From Leptospira saintgironsiae (lineage in GTDB: Bacteria; Spirochaetota; Leptospiria; Leptospirales; Leptospiraceae), in the NCBI RefSeq assembly GCF_002811765.1, contig NZ_NPDR01000010.1:32034-96033 (forward strand): 64,000 nt of DNA. The letters are read 5' to 3'. The translations under genes were made by a program, and so were the position numbers. Of the stretch, positions 1 to 8,906 are shown one piece after another. Each line of letters starts with the position of its first letter. The first letter of the stretch is position 1. Under the pieces are notes generated by a model. The model did no database searches. It was not told the origin of the DNA and saw only the letters and a list, made by a program, of their open reading frames with translations.

Positions 1-2
1 CT

Positions 3-392
3 GTGGTTCGCAATCTTCAGGATAGGACTGGAGGATTTCTTTCTTTTATTCCTTGGACATTCCAACCTCAAACCAAAAGATTTAAAGTAAGGGCAGTTTC
101 CACGCAAGAGTATCTGAAAGTCCTTGGAATCTGTAGGATCTTCTTAGATAATATTAAACATATTGAAACTTCTGTAATGGTTCTTGGGAAAGGTGTAGGG
201 CAGTTGGCACTTACAAGTGGTGCTGATGATATTTCCTCCGTGGTGATTGAGGAAAATGTATTACGTTCCTTCGGTCTTAAAACAGAAAAAGAAGCTGTTA
301 AATTCTTGAAAGAAGGTGGATTCATACCTAAAAGGAGAGACCTTCTTTATAATTACGAAAGATATGAGGGAAGAGAACTTTCTACAGTCTGA
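3..392 (+). CDS. mqnC: Cyclic dehypoxanthinyl futalosine synthase MqnC, C-terminal part (5' truncated by window edge)
   Basis: MqnC is a radical SAM enzyme of the futalosine route to menaquinone; it cyclises dehypoxanthine futalosine in the cytoplasm. Only the last ~129 codons are in the window, so the radical SAM cysteine motif is missing and the GTG at position 3 is not a real start. What remains matches the C-terminal half of the family: a FIPW element near the beginning, an LDNI segment followed by a V-x-Q-x-AL stretch, an EEN motif, and an ending of the GF-x-P-x-RD-x-LY type. MqnE is the nearest alternative, but the FIPW and EEN motifs favour MqnC. No terminator hairpin is obvious downstream. 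Confidence 0.78.
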   Translation: MVRNLQDRTGGFLSFIPWTFQPQTKRFKVRAVSTQEYLKVLGICRIFLDNIKHIETSVMVLGKGVGQLALTSGADDISSVVIEENVLRSFGLKTEKEAVKFLKEGGFIPKRRDLLYNYERYEGRELSTV

Positions 393-484
393 TCTTTTCT
401 TATACGATTGTAAATTTTTTTCAAAAATCCGGATGACTTAGTCCGTAAACTTTCCTAAATAGATAGATTCGAACGGGGGAAAGA

Positions 485-883
485 ATGAAAAAATCTTTGA
501 GTTCTAAAATACTGCAGTTATCCGCGATTTGTGGATTTCTATTCTGTGTATCAAATTGTTTGGATTCTCATAGAGAAAGGGTCCATATGGATACCGGAGT
601 CAGTGTAAAAACCTTGGGTCCTCATAAGTATCAATTCATAGCGATCGGGAAAGCTTCCGTTCCTTCTGTAGAAGAACAGGATTTTTTCAAAATGAAAAAG
701 ACTTCCTGTGAAGCTGCAAAATTACAAGTCACCCAAAGATTGGATGAGTTGGAATCAGACCAAAAACATAGACAATTCTTCTTAGAACAAAAAGAACAAA
801 AGTATTTTGGCGATGGAGAATACTGCGAACTTACTTATATATACGAACTTCCTCAGGCCAAGAAGCAGAAAGATCAACCTTAG
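485..883 (+). CDS. Small lipoprotein of unknown function
   Basis: I do not recognise the family. The 132-residue product starts with a basic signal peptide (MKKSLSSK) and a hydrophobic core ending in VSNC, with Cys25 the likely lipidated residue; Asn before Cys is tolerated in spirochaetal lipoboxes. The mature part is short, charged and contains two cysteines (in SCEA and EYCELTY) that could form a disulfide, and a Gln/Lys-rich tail. A strong GGGGGAAAG ribosome-binding site sits just before the ATG, which supports translation. Its 3' end overlaps the end of the convergent diguanylate cyclase gene by 53 bases. Confidence 0.65.
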   Translation: MKKSLSSKILQLSAICGFLFCVSNCLDSHRERVHMDTGVSVKTLGPHKYQFIAIGKASVPSVEEQDFFKMKKTSCEAAKLQVTQRLDELESDQKHRQFFLEQKEQKYFGDGEYCELTYIYELPQAKKQKDQP

Positions 884-2081
884 TATTTAGCTTAGTAGCT
901 TCTACTATTGTAACTCTGTTTCTACCCGAAGATTTTGATTTATACAATCCTGAATCTATGGATTGGTATAGATCATCAAAAGTAAAATCTTCATCATAAG
1001 AAAGAATGGCAGCGCCTATGGATACAGTGATATTCACAGGCTTGTCATTCGGATCTCTGACTGAAAGTGGATGAGATTCCACACCTTTACGCAAAGACTC
1101 ACATAAAGTTTTTAAACTTTTAGGATCTACTGAATCTAAAAGAACACAAAACTCATCTCCACCGATACGTGCACAAATATCAGTAGATCTAACTCTAGAC
1201 TTCATAACAGCAGAAAGTGTTTGGAGAGCATCATCTCCTGCCATATGTCCGTATTTATCATTGATCTCTTTTAAATGATCTAAGTCCAAAATCACAAGTG
1301 CCATTTGAAATTGGTGACGTCTTGCTCTCTTCTTAAATATATCGAATTGTTCTATTAGATATCTGCGATTATAAAGATCAGTAAGATCATCCAAGTTAGA
1401 GATCATTCTGATATGCAGATTTTTTGCTTTCAACCTTAGGACTGCACCGGATAATTTTTTTTTATCTCGGTAATCCATAGTTCTCCAATAGTTCATGATC
1501 ACATTTCCGAATGTTCCTACGAATAGATAGGTTAGAAGGATCGGGAACTCTTGCATAGCTTCTACAGGAGAATCTCCTAAATAGCACACACCTAAGAACA
1601 TGAAACAGAATGCAAGGTTTGTGGCAACTGCAGTGGTAGTCGTTAACCAAAGAAGAAGGTTCATACTAAGTAAGATCGCGGATGCCTGGTGAAGATAGAC
1701 ATCGTAGTGGACCTTATCAGAATATAAAAAAGGAAAGAATGAGATTAGAAGGGTAGAAGAAGTCCATACTTTGTAGAACTCCAACTTTTTAGGGACCCAA
1801 TCTTTTTTGCGGGCATGTCTCCACAAAAATATGAGTGAAAGAACGATTAACGTGATTCTGCTAGATTGTAGAAGGATTAGAGATTCGTCTTCGAAGTCCC
1901 GCGAATTCGGCAGGAAATAGGTGATTAAACTGATTACGATGCAAAGAGAATAGTGGGCCACCAAGGACTGCCGGATTTCGCTCCAATTGGTCTCTAAAAA
2001 TCCTTGGGGGTATCGATTAAAGAAGATTCGCTTTGATAGTAAGCGAATTCTTCGGTCTATGCCTGGGAACCACTTGAACAT
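831..2081 (-). CDS. Membrane-bound diguanylate cyclase (GGDEF)
   Basis: The enzyme makes cyclic di-GMP from two GTP. The first ~200 residues hold about six hydrophobic segments forming an unclassified membrane sensor. From about residue 225 there is a full GGDEF domain: the DDLTDLYNRR entry motif, an LDLDHLKEINDKYGH stretch for metal and GTP binding, and an intact GGDEF at 307-311. An RSTD allosteric I-site (298-301) lies exactly five residues before it, so product inhibition is predicted. No EAL domain is present. The gene appears monocistronic; its upstream spacer is the unusually structured region at 2221-2354. Confidence 0.9.
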   Translation of the reverse strand: MFKWFPGIDRRIRLLSKRIFFNRYPQGFLETNWSEIRQSLVAHYSLCIVISLITYFLPNSRDFEDESLILLQSSRITLIVLSLIFLWRHARKKDWVPKKLEFYKVWTSSTLLISFFPFLYSDKVHYDVYLHQASAILLSMNLLLWLTTTTAVATNLAFCFMFLGVCYLGDSPVEAMQEFPILLTYLFVGTFGNVIMNYWRTMDYRDKKKLSGAVLRLKAKNLHIRMISNLDDLTDLYNRRYLIEQFDIFKKRARRHQFQMALVILDLDHLKEINDKYGHMAGDDALQTLSAVMKSRVRSTDICARIGGDEFCVLLDSVDPKSLKTLCESLRKGVESHPLSVRDPNDKPVNITVSIGAAILSYDEDFTFDDLYQSIDSGLYKSKSSGRNRVTIVEATKLNTKVDLSASWPEEVRIYK

Positions 2082-2220
2082 TGTTTTAATTTCCGCATGG
2101 AAGGCTTTTTAGGAAAACCTCCATAATAAGACCACGGTTCAAGCATAACGTATCTCTGAGCAAGGAAGAATCTAATTTTAGTCAAAAAAAAATCTAAGGC
2201 AAGTGATTGTCGTTTTTGTC

Positions 2221-2354
2221 AGAAGATTGGAATTCCAATTGCGTTAGGATAAATCGCAACGCAGTATTCGCCTCGAAGGTGTAGTTCCTTCATTTCATTG
2301 ATATCGAAGATGTTGGAACTACTACAAAATTTATCCACAAAGGGATAAATTTTG
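2221..2354. other. Highly structured intergenic region (palindrome plus nested inverted repeats)
   Basis: The spacer between the diguanylate cyclase gene and the DUF3817 gene holds several inverted repeats: a perfect 14-base palindrome ATTGGAATTCCAAT (2226-2239), TGCGTT/AACGCA arms just after it, GTAGTTCC (2281-2288) paired with GGAACTAC (2315-2322), and a 12-base perfect hairpin at 2325-2354. No ORF of note is seen. It could be an attenuator, a small RNA, or debris of the dispersed palindrome family seen elsewhere in this window. Confidence 0.45.
2325..2354 (-). terminator. Hairpin downstream of the TetR/membrane-protein operon
   Basis: Perfect 12-base arms (CAAAATTTATCC and its complement) enclose a 6-base loop, starting 8 bases after the stop codon of the DUF3817 gene. 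The stem is AT-rich with a T-run at its 3' edge on the minus strand, so it plausibly ends that operon, although no long U-tract follows. Confidence 0.45.
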
Positions 2355-2361
2355 GGACCAG

Positions 2362-2664
2362 TTATAATTTTCTTAGAATGGTGCTATCTATATAGAAAGT
2401 TCCAAATGGAAAGACTGAGCCAAGGGCTACTTTCCAGGTTCTTTCTCTAAAACTCCATGAATTCTCGATTGAGAAATGAAATGTTCCAAGAAGGAATAAA
2501 AGAAATAGTCCACCATGGATTGGGCCTAAAAGTTTAACAATTTCCGGCGATCCGAAATAATATTTCAAAGGCATTCCAATGAATATAAGAAGAAGTAGGG
2601 ATGTTCCTTCTAAAAAGCCTAAAAGTCTGAGCCTACCAAGCTCGGTTGTGAAAAATTTTGTCAT
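2362..2664 (-). CDS. DUF3817 family membrane protein
   Basis: This 100-residue integral membrane protein carries the DUF3817 hallmarks: an R-x-LGFLEG start, a hydrophobic segment, the MPLKYYFG motif near residue 31-38 and a GPIHG-x-LF motif near 48. Three membrane segments are predicted. The biochemical role of the family is not established. It follows the 154-residue membrane protein with only two bases between, and is third in an operon led by a TetR regulator. Confidence 0.8.
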   Translation of the reverse strand: MTKFFTTELGRLRLLGFLEGTSLLLLIFIGMPLKYYFGSPEIVKLLGPIHGGLFLLFLLGTFHFSIENSWSFRERTWKVALGSVFPFGTFYIDSTILRKL

Positions 2665-2666
2665 TT

Positions 2667-3131
2667 CTAAAACTCTCTGATATAGGGTCTATTTGCGAAT
2701 GGAGAAAAAGGCCATGGAATCGCGATAAACATTAGTAGTATCGAGATTAAAATCCATACGAATAAACTTTTGAATTTTTCAGAGTCTTCTTTTTTGCGTT
2801 TGGATACTGCAGATCCAACTGTAAGAAATACTACTGAAATGATCATAATAGAAATATGGATTATTGCGAAAAATCTTATATCTGAAACCTGAAAGGCTCC
2901 GACAGGATCCAGGAAAAAAGCCTGAACAATAGGGCTTTTGAAATATAGGAAAAATCCTAATACCAATTGAAAATGTGAGAATGCAATCATTAGGATCCTT
3001 CCTAAATTGTCCCATTTTTCGAAATTCTTTTTAAATATTATTCCTCGGATACATCTTACCAAAGTAAATAAGAGTAAGAATAGAACGATCCATCTTGTGA
3101 ATGAATGGAATATTAATAAATGTGAATACAT
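2667..3131 (-). CDS. Four-helix integral membrane protein, function unknown
   Basis: A 154-residue protein with four hydrophobic segments (about residues 10-28, 45-62, 85-105 and 125-145). It begins with MYSHLLIFHSFTRW, and histidines near the membrane boundaries (H4, H9, H52, H92) recall small cytochrome b-like membrane proteins of Bacteroidetes, but no haem motif can be assigned with confidence. It sits 10 bases after tetR and 2 bases before the DUF3817 gene, so the three are almost certainly cotranscribed and controlled by the operator at 3771-3788. Confidence 0.6.
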   Translation of the reverse strand: MYSHLLIFHSFTRWIVLFLLLFTLVRCIRGIIFKKNFEKWDNLGRILMIAFSHFQLVLGFFLYFKSPIVQAFFLDPVGAFQVSDIRFFAIIHISIMIISVVFLTVGSAVSKRKKEDSEKFKSLFVWILISILLMFIAIPWPFSPFANRPYIREF

Positions 3132-3141
3132 AATCTCTCCT

Positions 3142-3762
3142 TTATTTTTTGGTTTTTCTTTTAGATTTGGATCTTTCTAATAGATCTTCGAATGATCTAG
3201 TAGCTCTATAATCCGCTTTAGGATCCTTTAAAAATCGTAACGAAGTATGATGAACTAAATAGATCCCACAAAGTTCCCAGACAAATTGATCTAAATCCAG
3301 ATCAGATCTTAATTCTTTCAGGTCCACACATTCCTTAGCGAGCTTTTTTAAAAAAGTTCTCCATTCTGATTCCATCGATAATAGTTTTTGGCGGACTGGA
3401 CCTTTTGAATCATCTAATTCGAATAATCCTGCAGCGATAGGGCATCCTCCAGGAAGTCCCGCTTTTTTGGACCAACCCATCCAATGTTTTACTAAGGAAC
3501 GAAGTCTAGGAAGACCTTCTTTGGCCCTTAATGCAGGTTCTAAAACTTTTGATTTAGAAAACTCCGCTGTATGATCTAAAATAGAAATTTGAATTTCTTC
3601 TTTGGAGCCAAAATGAGCGAATAATCCACTTTTGGACATCCCTGAAAGATCTGCCAAAGGACCAAGACTCAAACCTTCCAGACCTGATTTGCTTACTAAC
3701 TCAAGCCCTTTATCTAAGATATGGTTTCTTGTTTCTTGGCTAAGTTTTCCGCCAGTGATCAT
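3142..3762 (-). CDS. TetR/AcrR family transcriptional regulator
   Basis: The N-terminal ~55 residues form a TetR helix-turn-helix (ILDKGLELVSKSGLEGLSL, then LADLSGMSKSGLFAHFGSKE), followed by an all-helical ligand domain with a GGCPIAAGLFELDD stretch typical of one TetR C-terminal subgroup. It is the first gene of an operon with two membrane-protein genes, and a palindromic operator lies only 9 bases upstream of its ATG, so it probably represses itself and both membrane proteins. No clear ribosome-binding site precedes the start, which may mean a very short leader or leaderless message. Confidence 0.88.
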   Translation of the reverse strand: MITGGKLSQETRNHILDKGLELVSKSGLEGLSLGPLADLSGMSKSGLFAHFGSKEEIQISILDHTAEFSKSKVLEPALRAKEGLPRLRSLVKHWMGWSKKAGLPGGCPIAAGLFELDDSKGPVRQKLLSMESEWRTFLKKLAKECVDLKELRSDLDLDQFVWELCGIYLVHHTSLRFLKDPKADYRATRSFEDLLERSKSKRKTKK

Positions 3763-3770
3763 GAATAAAA

Positions 3771-3788
3771 AGAACGACCGATCGTTCT
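3771..3788. promoter_or_regulatory. Palindromic operator for the adjacent TetR regulator
   Basis: AGAACGA and TCGTTCT form perfect 7-base arms around a CCGA spacer, just upstream of the TetR start. Size, symmetry and position are typical of TetR-family autoregulatory operators. Confidence 0.65.
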
Positions 3789-3831
3789 ATTTTTTTCAAG
3801 AAGAATATTCCGAGATCGAAAAGATTTTAAA

Positions 3832-4665
3832 TTAAAGAGTAGCGATCTTTCTTGGATTTTTGGTCAGAACTTCCGGGATCGGAAGTCCTACACCACCTAA
3901 AGAGCGGACTTGTTTTCCATTAATAAAGAGCCTAATCCCTCTCAGCTCAGAGTTTTCTAGAATGCTGTAACAGATCTGGTCCACTCTATCTTTTAAAAGT
4001 TCAGGGCCGGCGCCTGCTTCGAAATCAGGGCCTAGGTATAATTTTAATACTCCATTTTCTACAGAGTATTCTTTAGAATATTCCATTCTGTTTGGAAGTG
4101 CGTTCAGGACACCTTGTGTTTTCTCATCTGAAGAAGGACCCTTAGTGAGTTCTTTTAGAATGAATAGGATCTTATCCCCATGATCGAATTTTCTTTTTAG
4201 CTGAACCAGTCTAGAGTGGCTTTTGTTTCCTCTTCCATAAAACTTCAGAAAGTAAAGTTTGATCTCTCCTGGAGAATGATCCAAACGAATTTTAGGAGAA
4301 GGTCCAGTTGGTCCAGGCTTAGGCATTTCTACGATCGGGATAAACATTTCTTCCGGATCGTTTGAATCAGAGGAGAGTTCTTCGGAAGAAGAGTTTTCTC
4401 CATTCTGCATTAGCTCGGTTAAGATTTCGTCTTCTGCCTGATCCATTACCTGCTCATGAGTTTGTTTCCCTTTGTTCTCTGAAGAAGAAGTAGGAGATAA
4501 CGGATTTGTTTTTCCGATCGTATTAAATTTTGAAAAGAAAGAATGGGATTCTTGTCCGGGGGAGGTGGTATTCTTATTCCCCATAGACTTATCCAGTAAT
4601 ACTAAAACGAATAGAGCCCCTGTCAGGATATAAAGAAGCGATTTAAGTTTATCCGATTCGGGCAC
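3832..4665 (-). CDS. Membrane-anchored GerMN domain protein
   Basis: A hydrophobic segment at about residues 8-24 anchors the protein; a long acidic, Ser/Pro-rich linker follows (about 30-120). From about residue 125 comes a GerMN domain: IKLYFLKFYG, a long Lys-rich loop, ILFILKELTKGPSSDE, then LPNRMEYSKEYSVENGVLKLYL, and ILENSELRGIRLFINGKQV. GerMN domains occur in sporulation proteins and in envelope proteins of non-sporing bacteria; here the domain probably faces the periplasm. A role in the envelope is inference only. It is read in the same direction as the HAD phosphatase gene 57 bases upstream. Confidence 0.72.
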   Translation of the reverse strand: MPESDKLKSLLYILTGALFVLVLLDKSMGNKNTTSPGQESHSFFSKFNTIGKTNPLSPTSSSENKGKQTHEQVMDQAEDEILTELMQNGENSSSEELSSDSNDPEEMFIPIVEMPKPGPTGPSPKIRLDHSPGEIKLYFLKFYGRGNKSHSRLVQLKRKFDHGDKILFILKELTKGPSSDEKTQGVLNALPNRMEYSKEYSVENGVLKLYLGPDFEAGAGPELLKDRVDQICYSILENSELRGIRLFINGKQVRSLGGVGLPIPEVLTKNPRKIATL

Positions 4666-4722
4666 AATACAATTTTCGGCTGATCCGGAAACTGCCTTCT
4701 CACTTTTTCCCAGGAAAAGTGA

Positions 4723-5394
4723 TTAGAATATTGCGTCCAGATCTTCCAATTTTGCCAGACTCACTTCCCAATCAGGAATTTCTCCCTCGGGTGCGTGTCC
4801 ATAGGCGCAGAATGCAAATGGGCTACCGTTTTTTCGGGCCGCCTCGTGGTCTGAACTTCTGTCCCCGATCATCAGGATCTCATCTGGGGAATAAGAATAA
4901 TCTCGGATGTATTTTGCGACTATATCAGGCTTGGTTTTAATCGTTTCATTGTCCAAAACGACGATTGGATCGAATAAGGACAGGATCCCGGAAACTTCCA
5001 GGATGGTTTTGACATAGGGCATTCTGCCATTGGAAGCTGCCAAAATTTGGTACCCCTTATTTTTGAGAGAAGTGACCGTTTCTTTGACCTTAGGGTAGAA
5101 TTCACCTTCTCCTTGTCGGATCTTAGACACTAAAAGTTCCAAAACTGAGTCGGAGATCTGGTCTCTTTCGGACTCTTTAAGCTGGGGAACCAGGTTCAGA
5201 AAAATAGTTTTGACCGGTTTTCCGATCTCCAGCATGATTCTTTCTCTATCTGGAACCTCGAGTGGGATCTGGGAGTTGACTGAAAATCTGCGGATTGCTT
5301 CCGCATAGGTTTCTAAAATGATTCCTTCGGAAGAAAATAGGGTTCCGTCCACATCGAAGGCAAGTGCGCGGACCCGTTTGGGATTCCAATCCAT
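4723..5394 (-). CDS. HAD superfamily hydrolase (phosphoglycolate phosphatase-like)
   Basis: A complete haloacid-dehalogenase fold of subfamily I: motif I FDVDGTLF with nucleophile Asp14 and acid/base Asp16, motif II in AASNGR, motif III lysine in IKTKPD, and motif [13 protein letters not shown] helical cap lies between residues 20 and 90. Such proteins dephosphorylate phosphoglycolate, sugar phosphates or nucleotides; the exact substrate cannot be read from the sequence. It is divergent from the KamA-type gene, with an 80-base spacer. Confidence 0.85.
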   Translation of the reverse strand: MDWNPKRVRALAFDVDGTLFSSEGIILETYAEAIRRFSVNSQIPLEVPDRERIMLEIGKPVKTIFLNLVPQLKESERDQISDSVLELLVSKIRQGEGEFYPKVKETVTSLKNKGYQILAASNGRMPYVKTILEVSGILSLFDPIVVLDNETIKTKPDIVAKYIRDYSYSPDEILMIGDRSSDHEAARKNGSPFAFCAYGHAPEGEIPDWEVSLAKLEDLDAIF

Positions 5395-5474
5395 TAGCTA
5401 GACAATAGTTTTGGGTGGGGAATTCGGGGCATTCCTTTTTTCCTTCGCTTGATTTTCCCTGCACGGGCATAAGG

Positions 5475-6767
5475 ATGGGAAAAGAGTTCCGGATGGAGAG
5501 ATTGGGGAAAAACCGGGGAATAGCGGATCTAGAGTCACCTGTTGATTCTAGAAAGAATTTATATTCTTCTTTTGTTTGGACTGATTATAAGGCCCAACTC
5601 CAAAAAAGGGTACGAGCAGAAGATCTTCCAAAATATTTTCATTTAACCGAATCTGAGAAAATTGGGATCCAAGAAACTATCCGACTCAATGTAGGAACTA
5701 CTCCTTATTATCTTTCTCTTTCTGATCCTGAAGATCCAAATTGCCCCATCCGAAAAATGATCGTCCCAAGAAAAGAAGAATCCTTCTTCTCTCCGGAAGA
5801 AACATTAGATCCTTTGCATGAAGAAGATCTTTCTCCTGTAAAAGGTCTTACTCATATGTATCCGGATAGAGTATTACTTTTTTCGAATCATGAGTGTTCC
5901 GTTTATTGTAGACATTGTATGAGAGGAAGAAAAGTTTCAGATTCTTCTGAAAGAATGGAAACTGCGGATCTGGAATTATGTTTTGATTATATTCGAAATC
6001 ATCCTGAAATTTCAGATGTTGTGATCTCAGGTGGGGATCCACTCAATCTTGCTGATTCTAAAATAGATTGGATTTTAGAAAATTTAGAAAAAATCCCTCA
6101 TGTAAAAATTTGCAGGTTGGGGACAAGAAATCCAGTCACTCTTCCTATGAGGATTACTTCTGATCTATGTAAAATTATAGAATCCCATAACACGGATCAT
6201 TTATCTATTTTTTGTAATACTCAATTCAATCATGAAAAAGAATGCACTTCCGAAGCAAAAGAAGCGATTCTTAAACTTCTAAAAGCTGGAGTAAGCGTAG
6301 GAAACCAATGTGTGATCCTAAAAGGGATCAATGATGATGGAGAAACAATGCTTAGGCTCCATCGAAAACTTTTGGAACTTAGAATTCGCGCTTATTATAT
6401 GTATGATCCTGAATTGATTCCAGGATCTCGCGGTTTTAGGACTCCACTTGCAAAAGGTATTCAAATAATTGAATATATGCGTGGAAAAGTTGCAGGTATG
6501 GGAATTCCGCAGTTTGTGAATGATCTTCCTGGTGGTGGAGGAAAGGTGAGTCTTGGCCCGAATTGGTATCTTGGATTTCACAAACCTTCTCGAAATCATG
6601 TGTTTCGATCGGCAGTAAGAGGGACTTATCATTTGAGTCCAGAACCAACTGATAGTGAATACGAGGAATTTTATCCTGAGATCAGTGAGGAGACTTGGTT
6701 GCTGGTACTGCAGAATTCCTATTCTGCATTTAAAGGCCTTGGACCTTTGGGAGAATCCGGAAAATGA
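5475..6767 (+). CDS. KamA family radical SAM aminomutase (lysine 2,3-aminomutase-like)
   Basis: This family uses a 4Fe-4S cluster, S-adenosylmethionine and PLP to move an amino group from carbon 2 to carbon 3. Counting from ATG 5475 (430 aa), the cluster cysteines are C141, C145 and C148 in CSVYCRHC, and the PLP lysine is K357 in PGGGGK. Two aspartates aligned with those binding the lysine side-chain amine in clostridial KAM are kept (D311 in MYDPEL, D350 in FVNDLP), which favours lysine over glutamate. The C-terminal zinc cysteines of classic KAM are absent. An in-frame start at 5415 is less likely because it runs into the promoter spacer. The stop overlaps the next start (ATGA), the first of two such overlaps in this operon. 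Confidence 0.88.
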   Translation: MGKEFRMERLGKNRGIADLESPVDSRKNLYSSFVWTDYKAQLQKRVRAEDLPKYFHLTESEKIGIQETIRLNVGTTPYYLSLSDPEDPNCPIRKMIVPRKEESFFSPEETLDPLHEEDLSPVKGLTHMYPDRVLLFSNHECSVYCRHCMRGRKVSDSSERMETADLELCFDYIRNHPEISDVVISGGDPLNLADSKIDWILENLEKIPHVKICRLGTRNPVTLPMRITSDLCKIIESHNTDHLSIFCNTQFNHEKECTSEAKEAILKLLKAGVSVGNQCVILKGINDDGETMLRLHRKLLELRIRAYYMYDPELIPGSRGFRTPLAKGIQIIEYMRGKVAGMGIPQFVNDLPGGGGKVSLGPNWYLGFHKPSRNHVFRSAVRGTYHLSPEPTDSEYEEFYPEISEETWLLVLQNSYSAFKGLGPLGESGK

Positions 6768-7888
6768 ATTCAGATTCTCCAACTGTTTTGATCGTTGCGG
6801 ATATCCAAAATCCAGACATGGATCCTAAGGACACTCAAGAATGGGAAGATCGGAGTTCTGTTGAAAAGATTAAACATTGTCTGGAGGAATTGGGAGAGAA
6901 GGTGGAGATCATTGAATTTCCGTCGAAGTTACTACAAAAACTCTCAGATTATTCTTCCTTAGAATCTTTGGATAGACCTGTTCTTTTCCATTTGGTAGAA
7001 GGCTTTCGTTCCCGAAATAGGGAGGCACTTCTTCCTGGGCTCGCAGAATATTCAGGATTTCCTCATACTGGATCTGATGCTTACGCTCAGAATTTGAGTT
7101 TGGATAAACATCTTTCTAAACTGTTTTGTGTGTCTGCAGGTGTTCCTACCAGTCCTTGGAATATAGTAGAGAAGAATTCTGTCGAAGATACTACATCATT
7201 ACAGAGTCAGGAGTTAGATCCAGCGCGGAATCTGGATTCCACGTTCCGCGGTGCCAGACTTCCACTCGAATCTGAATTTCCAGTTTTCTTCAAACCCAGA
7301 TTCGAAGGTTCAAGTCTTGGGGTGGGAGAAGAAAATCTGATCTCGAACCAAGCTGACTTAAATCAATTCCTCCAATCCAAATTTAACGAATACTCCTCTT
7401 GGATCTGCGAATCTTATTTGCCGGGAGAAGAATGGACATTGGCAGTTATAGGTTCACCAACTTACGGATATAAGGCAAGTCAGGTCGCAAGGATCGGTTT
7501 GGAAAATTCTCCGGAAAAAATATACGGAGAAATTACCAAAACTAAACTGAGTATGCCTGAAAAATTACATTTCGATCTGGATAAAAAAAGATCTGAATAT
7601 ATACAGAAATGTGCATTAGAATTATGTAAATTAATCAAAACTTCCGGAGCAGTTCGTTTGGATTGGAAGGTGGATGCGAAAGGGAAGCCAATGTTTTTGG
7701 AATGGAATCTGACTCCTGGTTTATCCTCTTATTATAGCAGTTTTCCGATTTGTTATTCTGAAAGTTTCGGAACGTATTCGGACCTGATGAAAGAATTATT
7801 GGAAATTGCGAGAATAGAATTTTTAACTGAAAGATTTACTTATTCCAAACTGAAAAAAGAAAAACAAACGAGCGGGATCGAAGGATGA
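6764..7888 (+). CDS. D-alanine-D-alanine ligase-like ATP-grasp ligase
   Basis: The 374-residue protein follows the Ddl layout: an N-terminal domain with [20 protein letters not shown], the [13 protein letters not shown] segment that precedes the ATP-grasp fold in Ddl, a LSLDKHLSK segment, the glycine loop [10 protein letters not shown], a [18 protein letters not shown] strand, and the metal-binding end VRLDWK...[11 protein letters not shown]. An insertion of about 35 residues (near 140-175) is not typical of Ddl. It is translationally coupled to the genes on both sides and sits far from any cell-wall cluster, so a peptide or amide ligase for a small metabolite is more likely than peptidoglycan synthesis. 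The true acceptor is unknown. Confidence 0.8.
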   Translation: MNSDSPTVLIVADIQNPDMDPKDTQEWEDRSSVEKIKHCLEELGEKVEIIEFPSKLLQKLSDYSSLESLDRPVLFHLVEGFRSRNREALLPGLAEYSGFPHTGSDAYAQNLSLDKHLSKLFCVSAGVPTSPWNIVEKNSVEDTTSLQSQELDPARNLDSTFRGARLPLESEFPVFFKPRFEGSSLGVGEENLISNQADLNQFLQSKFNEYSSWICESYLPGEEWTLAVIGSPTYGYKASQVARIGLENSPEKIYGEITKTKLSMPEKLHFDLDKKRSEYIQKCALELCKLIKTSGAVRLDWKVDAKGKPMFLEWNLTPGLSSYYSSFPICYSESFGTYSDLMKELLEIARIEFLTERFTYSKLKKEKQTSGIEG

Positions 7889-8562
7889 AAACGTTTCGAG
7901 AAGAATTAATAGACCAGGTCAAATATCATCCTGTATTGACTGCGAATTTATGGTTAGAAGAAAAAGAAGAAAGAATGGAACATTCTGACCTTCTTCTTTG
8001 GTTGAAGCAGGAATATTTTGTGTCTGTAGAGTTTGTGAATTGGTTTTTGAATACTGCGGCCCTCACAAATTTTGTCCCATCTAAGATAATACTCGTAGAA
8101 AATATATGGGAAGAATTGGGAGAAGGTAAGGAGGAAGATTCACATGTTTCTATCCTTAGAAAATTCCTTTCCGAGATGGGGGAGACAGTGACTGGGGAAG
8201 ATATGCTTCCTGAAACCGGAGCATATCTTGCTTTGATGAAAAGAATTACTACCACTGATTTTTATTCCGCACTAGGAGCACTTGGGCCTGCGAATGAGTA
8301 TCTTCTAAAATTAGAATATTCCAGAATGTATAAGTCTTATTCTGATCTTAAATCCAGGATTTCCCTTCCGGAAGGAAAATTTTTCCAAGTGAATTTGGAG
8401 GCAGATGAATCTCACTCCGAAAAAATGTTTAGATTAATAGAAACTGTAGCAGTTGATCCTGAAAAAATGCAAAAAGTAAGAGAAGGTTCTAAACTCGCAT
8501 TGGATGCACGTTTAGTATTTTATGAAGGTCTAAAAAAGATAATCTCTCCGATTTCTCTTTAA
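7885..8562 (+). CDS. Haem-oxygenase-like diiron enzyme (HDO/CADD/UndA-type)
   Basis: An all-helical 225-residue protein of the TenA/PqqC-like fold. Candidate iron ligands are spaced as in the haem-oxygenase-like diiron oxidases: E80 and H87 (seven apart, as in chlamydial CADD), E144 in the mid helix, and D174/H177 in EADESH. That family includes UndA, BesC and CADD, which oxidise or cleave amino and fatty acids using oxygen. The gene overlaps the preceding ligase gene by ATGA, giving a fixed trio with the aminomutase. Family membership is fairly clear; the exact ligand assignment and substrate are inference. A non-catalytic TenA-like role remains possible. Confidence 0.72.
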   Translation: MKTFREELIDQVKYHPVLTANLWLEEKEERMEHSDLLLWLKQEYFVSVEFVNWFLNTAALTNFVPSKIILVENIWEELGEGKEEDSHVSILRKFLSEMGETVTGEDMLPETGAYLALMKRITTTDFYSALGALGPANEYLLKLEYSRMYKSYSDLKSRISLPEGKFFQVNLEADESHSEKMFRLIETVAVDPEKMQKVREGSKLALDARLVFYEGLKKIISPISL

Positions 8563-8906
8563 ACCTTAGATCGAACCGATTTTAAAAGGCTCATAAAAAA
8601 CATTCCGAGTATCGGAACCAAGGGCAAATAAAGAAGGGGAGAAGCCCATCTCCATCCTTTTAAAGAATGAGAAAGTTTTCGGACTGCAAAAAAACCAGGG
8701 TATCTCATATTTCCTGAGATATATTGCACATTACCCGCAACTAATTTGGGTCCTAAACTTGGATGTAATTCTTTTAGGTTTTGAGAAGATAGATCTCTGA
8801 AACTTACAAATTTTACGCTTTTGTCTAAGGATAGCTCAGATAATTTAGAAGCGAGACCTGAACAAAAGCCGCAGTCTCCATCATATAAAAAAACATTTTG
8901 TTCCAT
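8559..8906 (-). CDS. DCC family thiol-disulfide oxidoreductase-like protein (DUF393)
   Basis: The 115-residue protein opens with the family signature YDGDCGFCS (D9, D11, C12, C15), a thioredoxin-like CxxC redox motif. The rest has the short DUF393 pattern with a late [16 protein letters not shown] element and a hydrophobic C-terminal helix. The physiological partner is unknown. It converges on the diiron-enzyme gene with a four-base overlap of the two 3' ends and shares its first base with the end of the NAGS-like gene, so it is cotranscribed with that gene. Confidence 0.82.
   Translation of the reverse strand: MEQNVFLYDGDCGFCSGLASKLSELSLDKSVKFVSFRDLSSQNLKELHPSLGPKLVAGNVQYISGNMRYPGFFAVRKLSHSLKGWRWASPLLYLPLVPILGMFFMSLLKSVRSKV

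Noticed and set aside
5419..5441. GGAAT/ATTCC stem followed by six T, terminator-like
   Set aside because: It lies between divergent genes, where a plus-strand terminator has no upstream gene to end; the stem is only five bases.
6318..6782. 154-residue minus-strand ORF within the KamA-type gene
   Set aside because: Shadow of a well-supported coding frame; no ribosome-binding site or recognisable domain.
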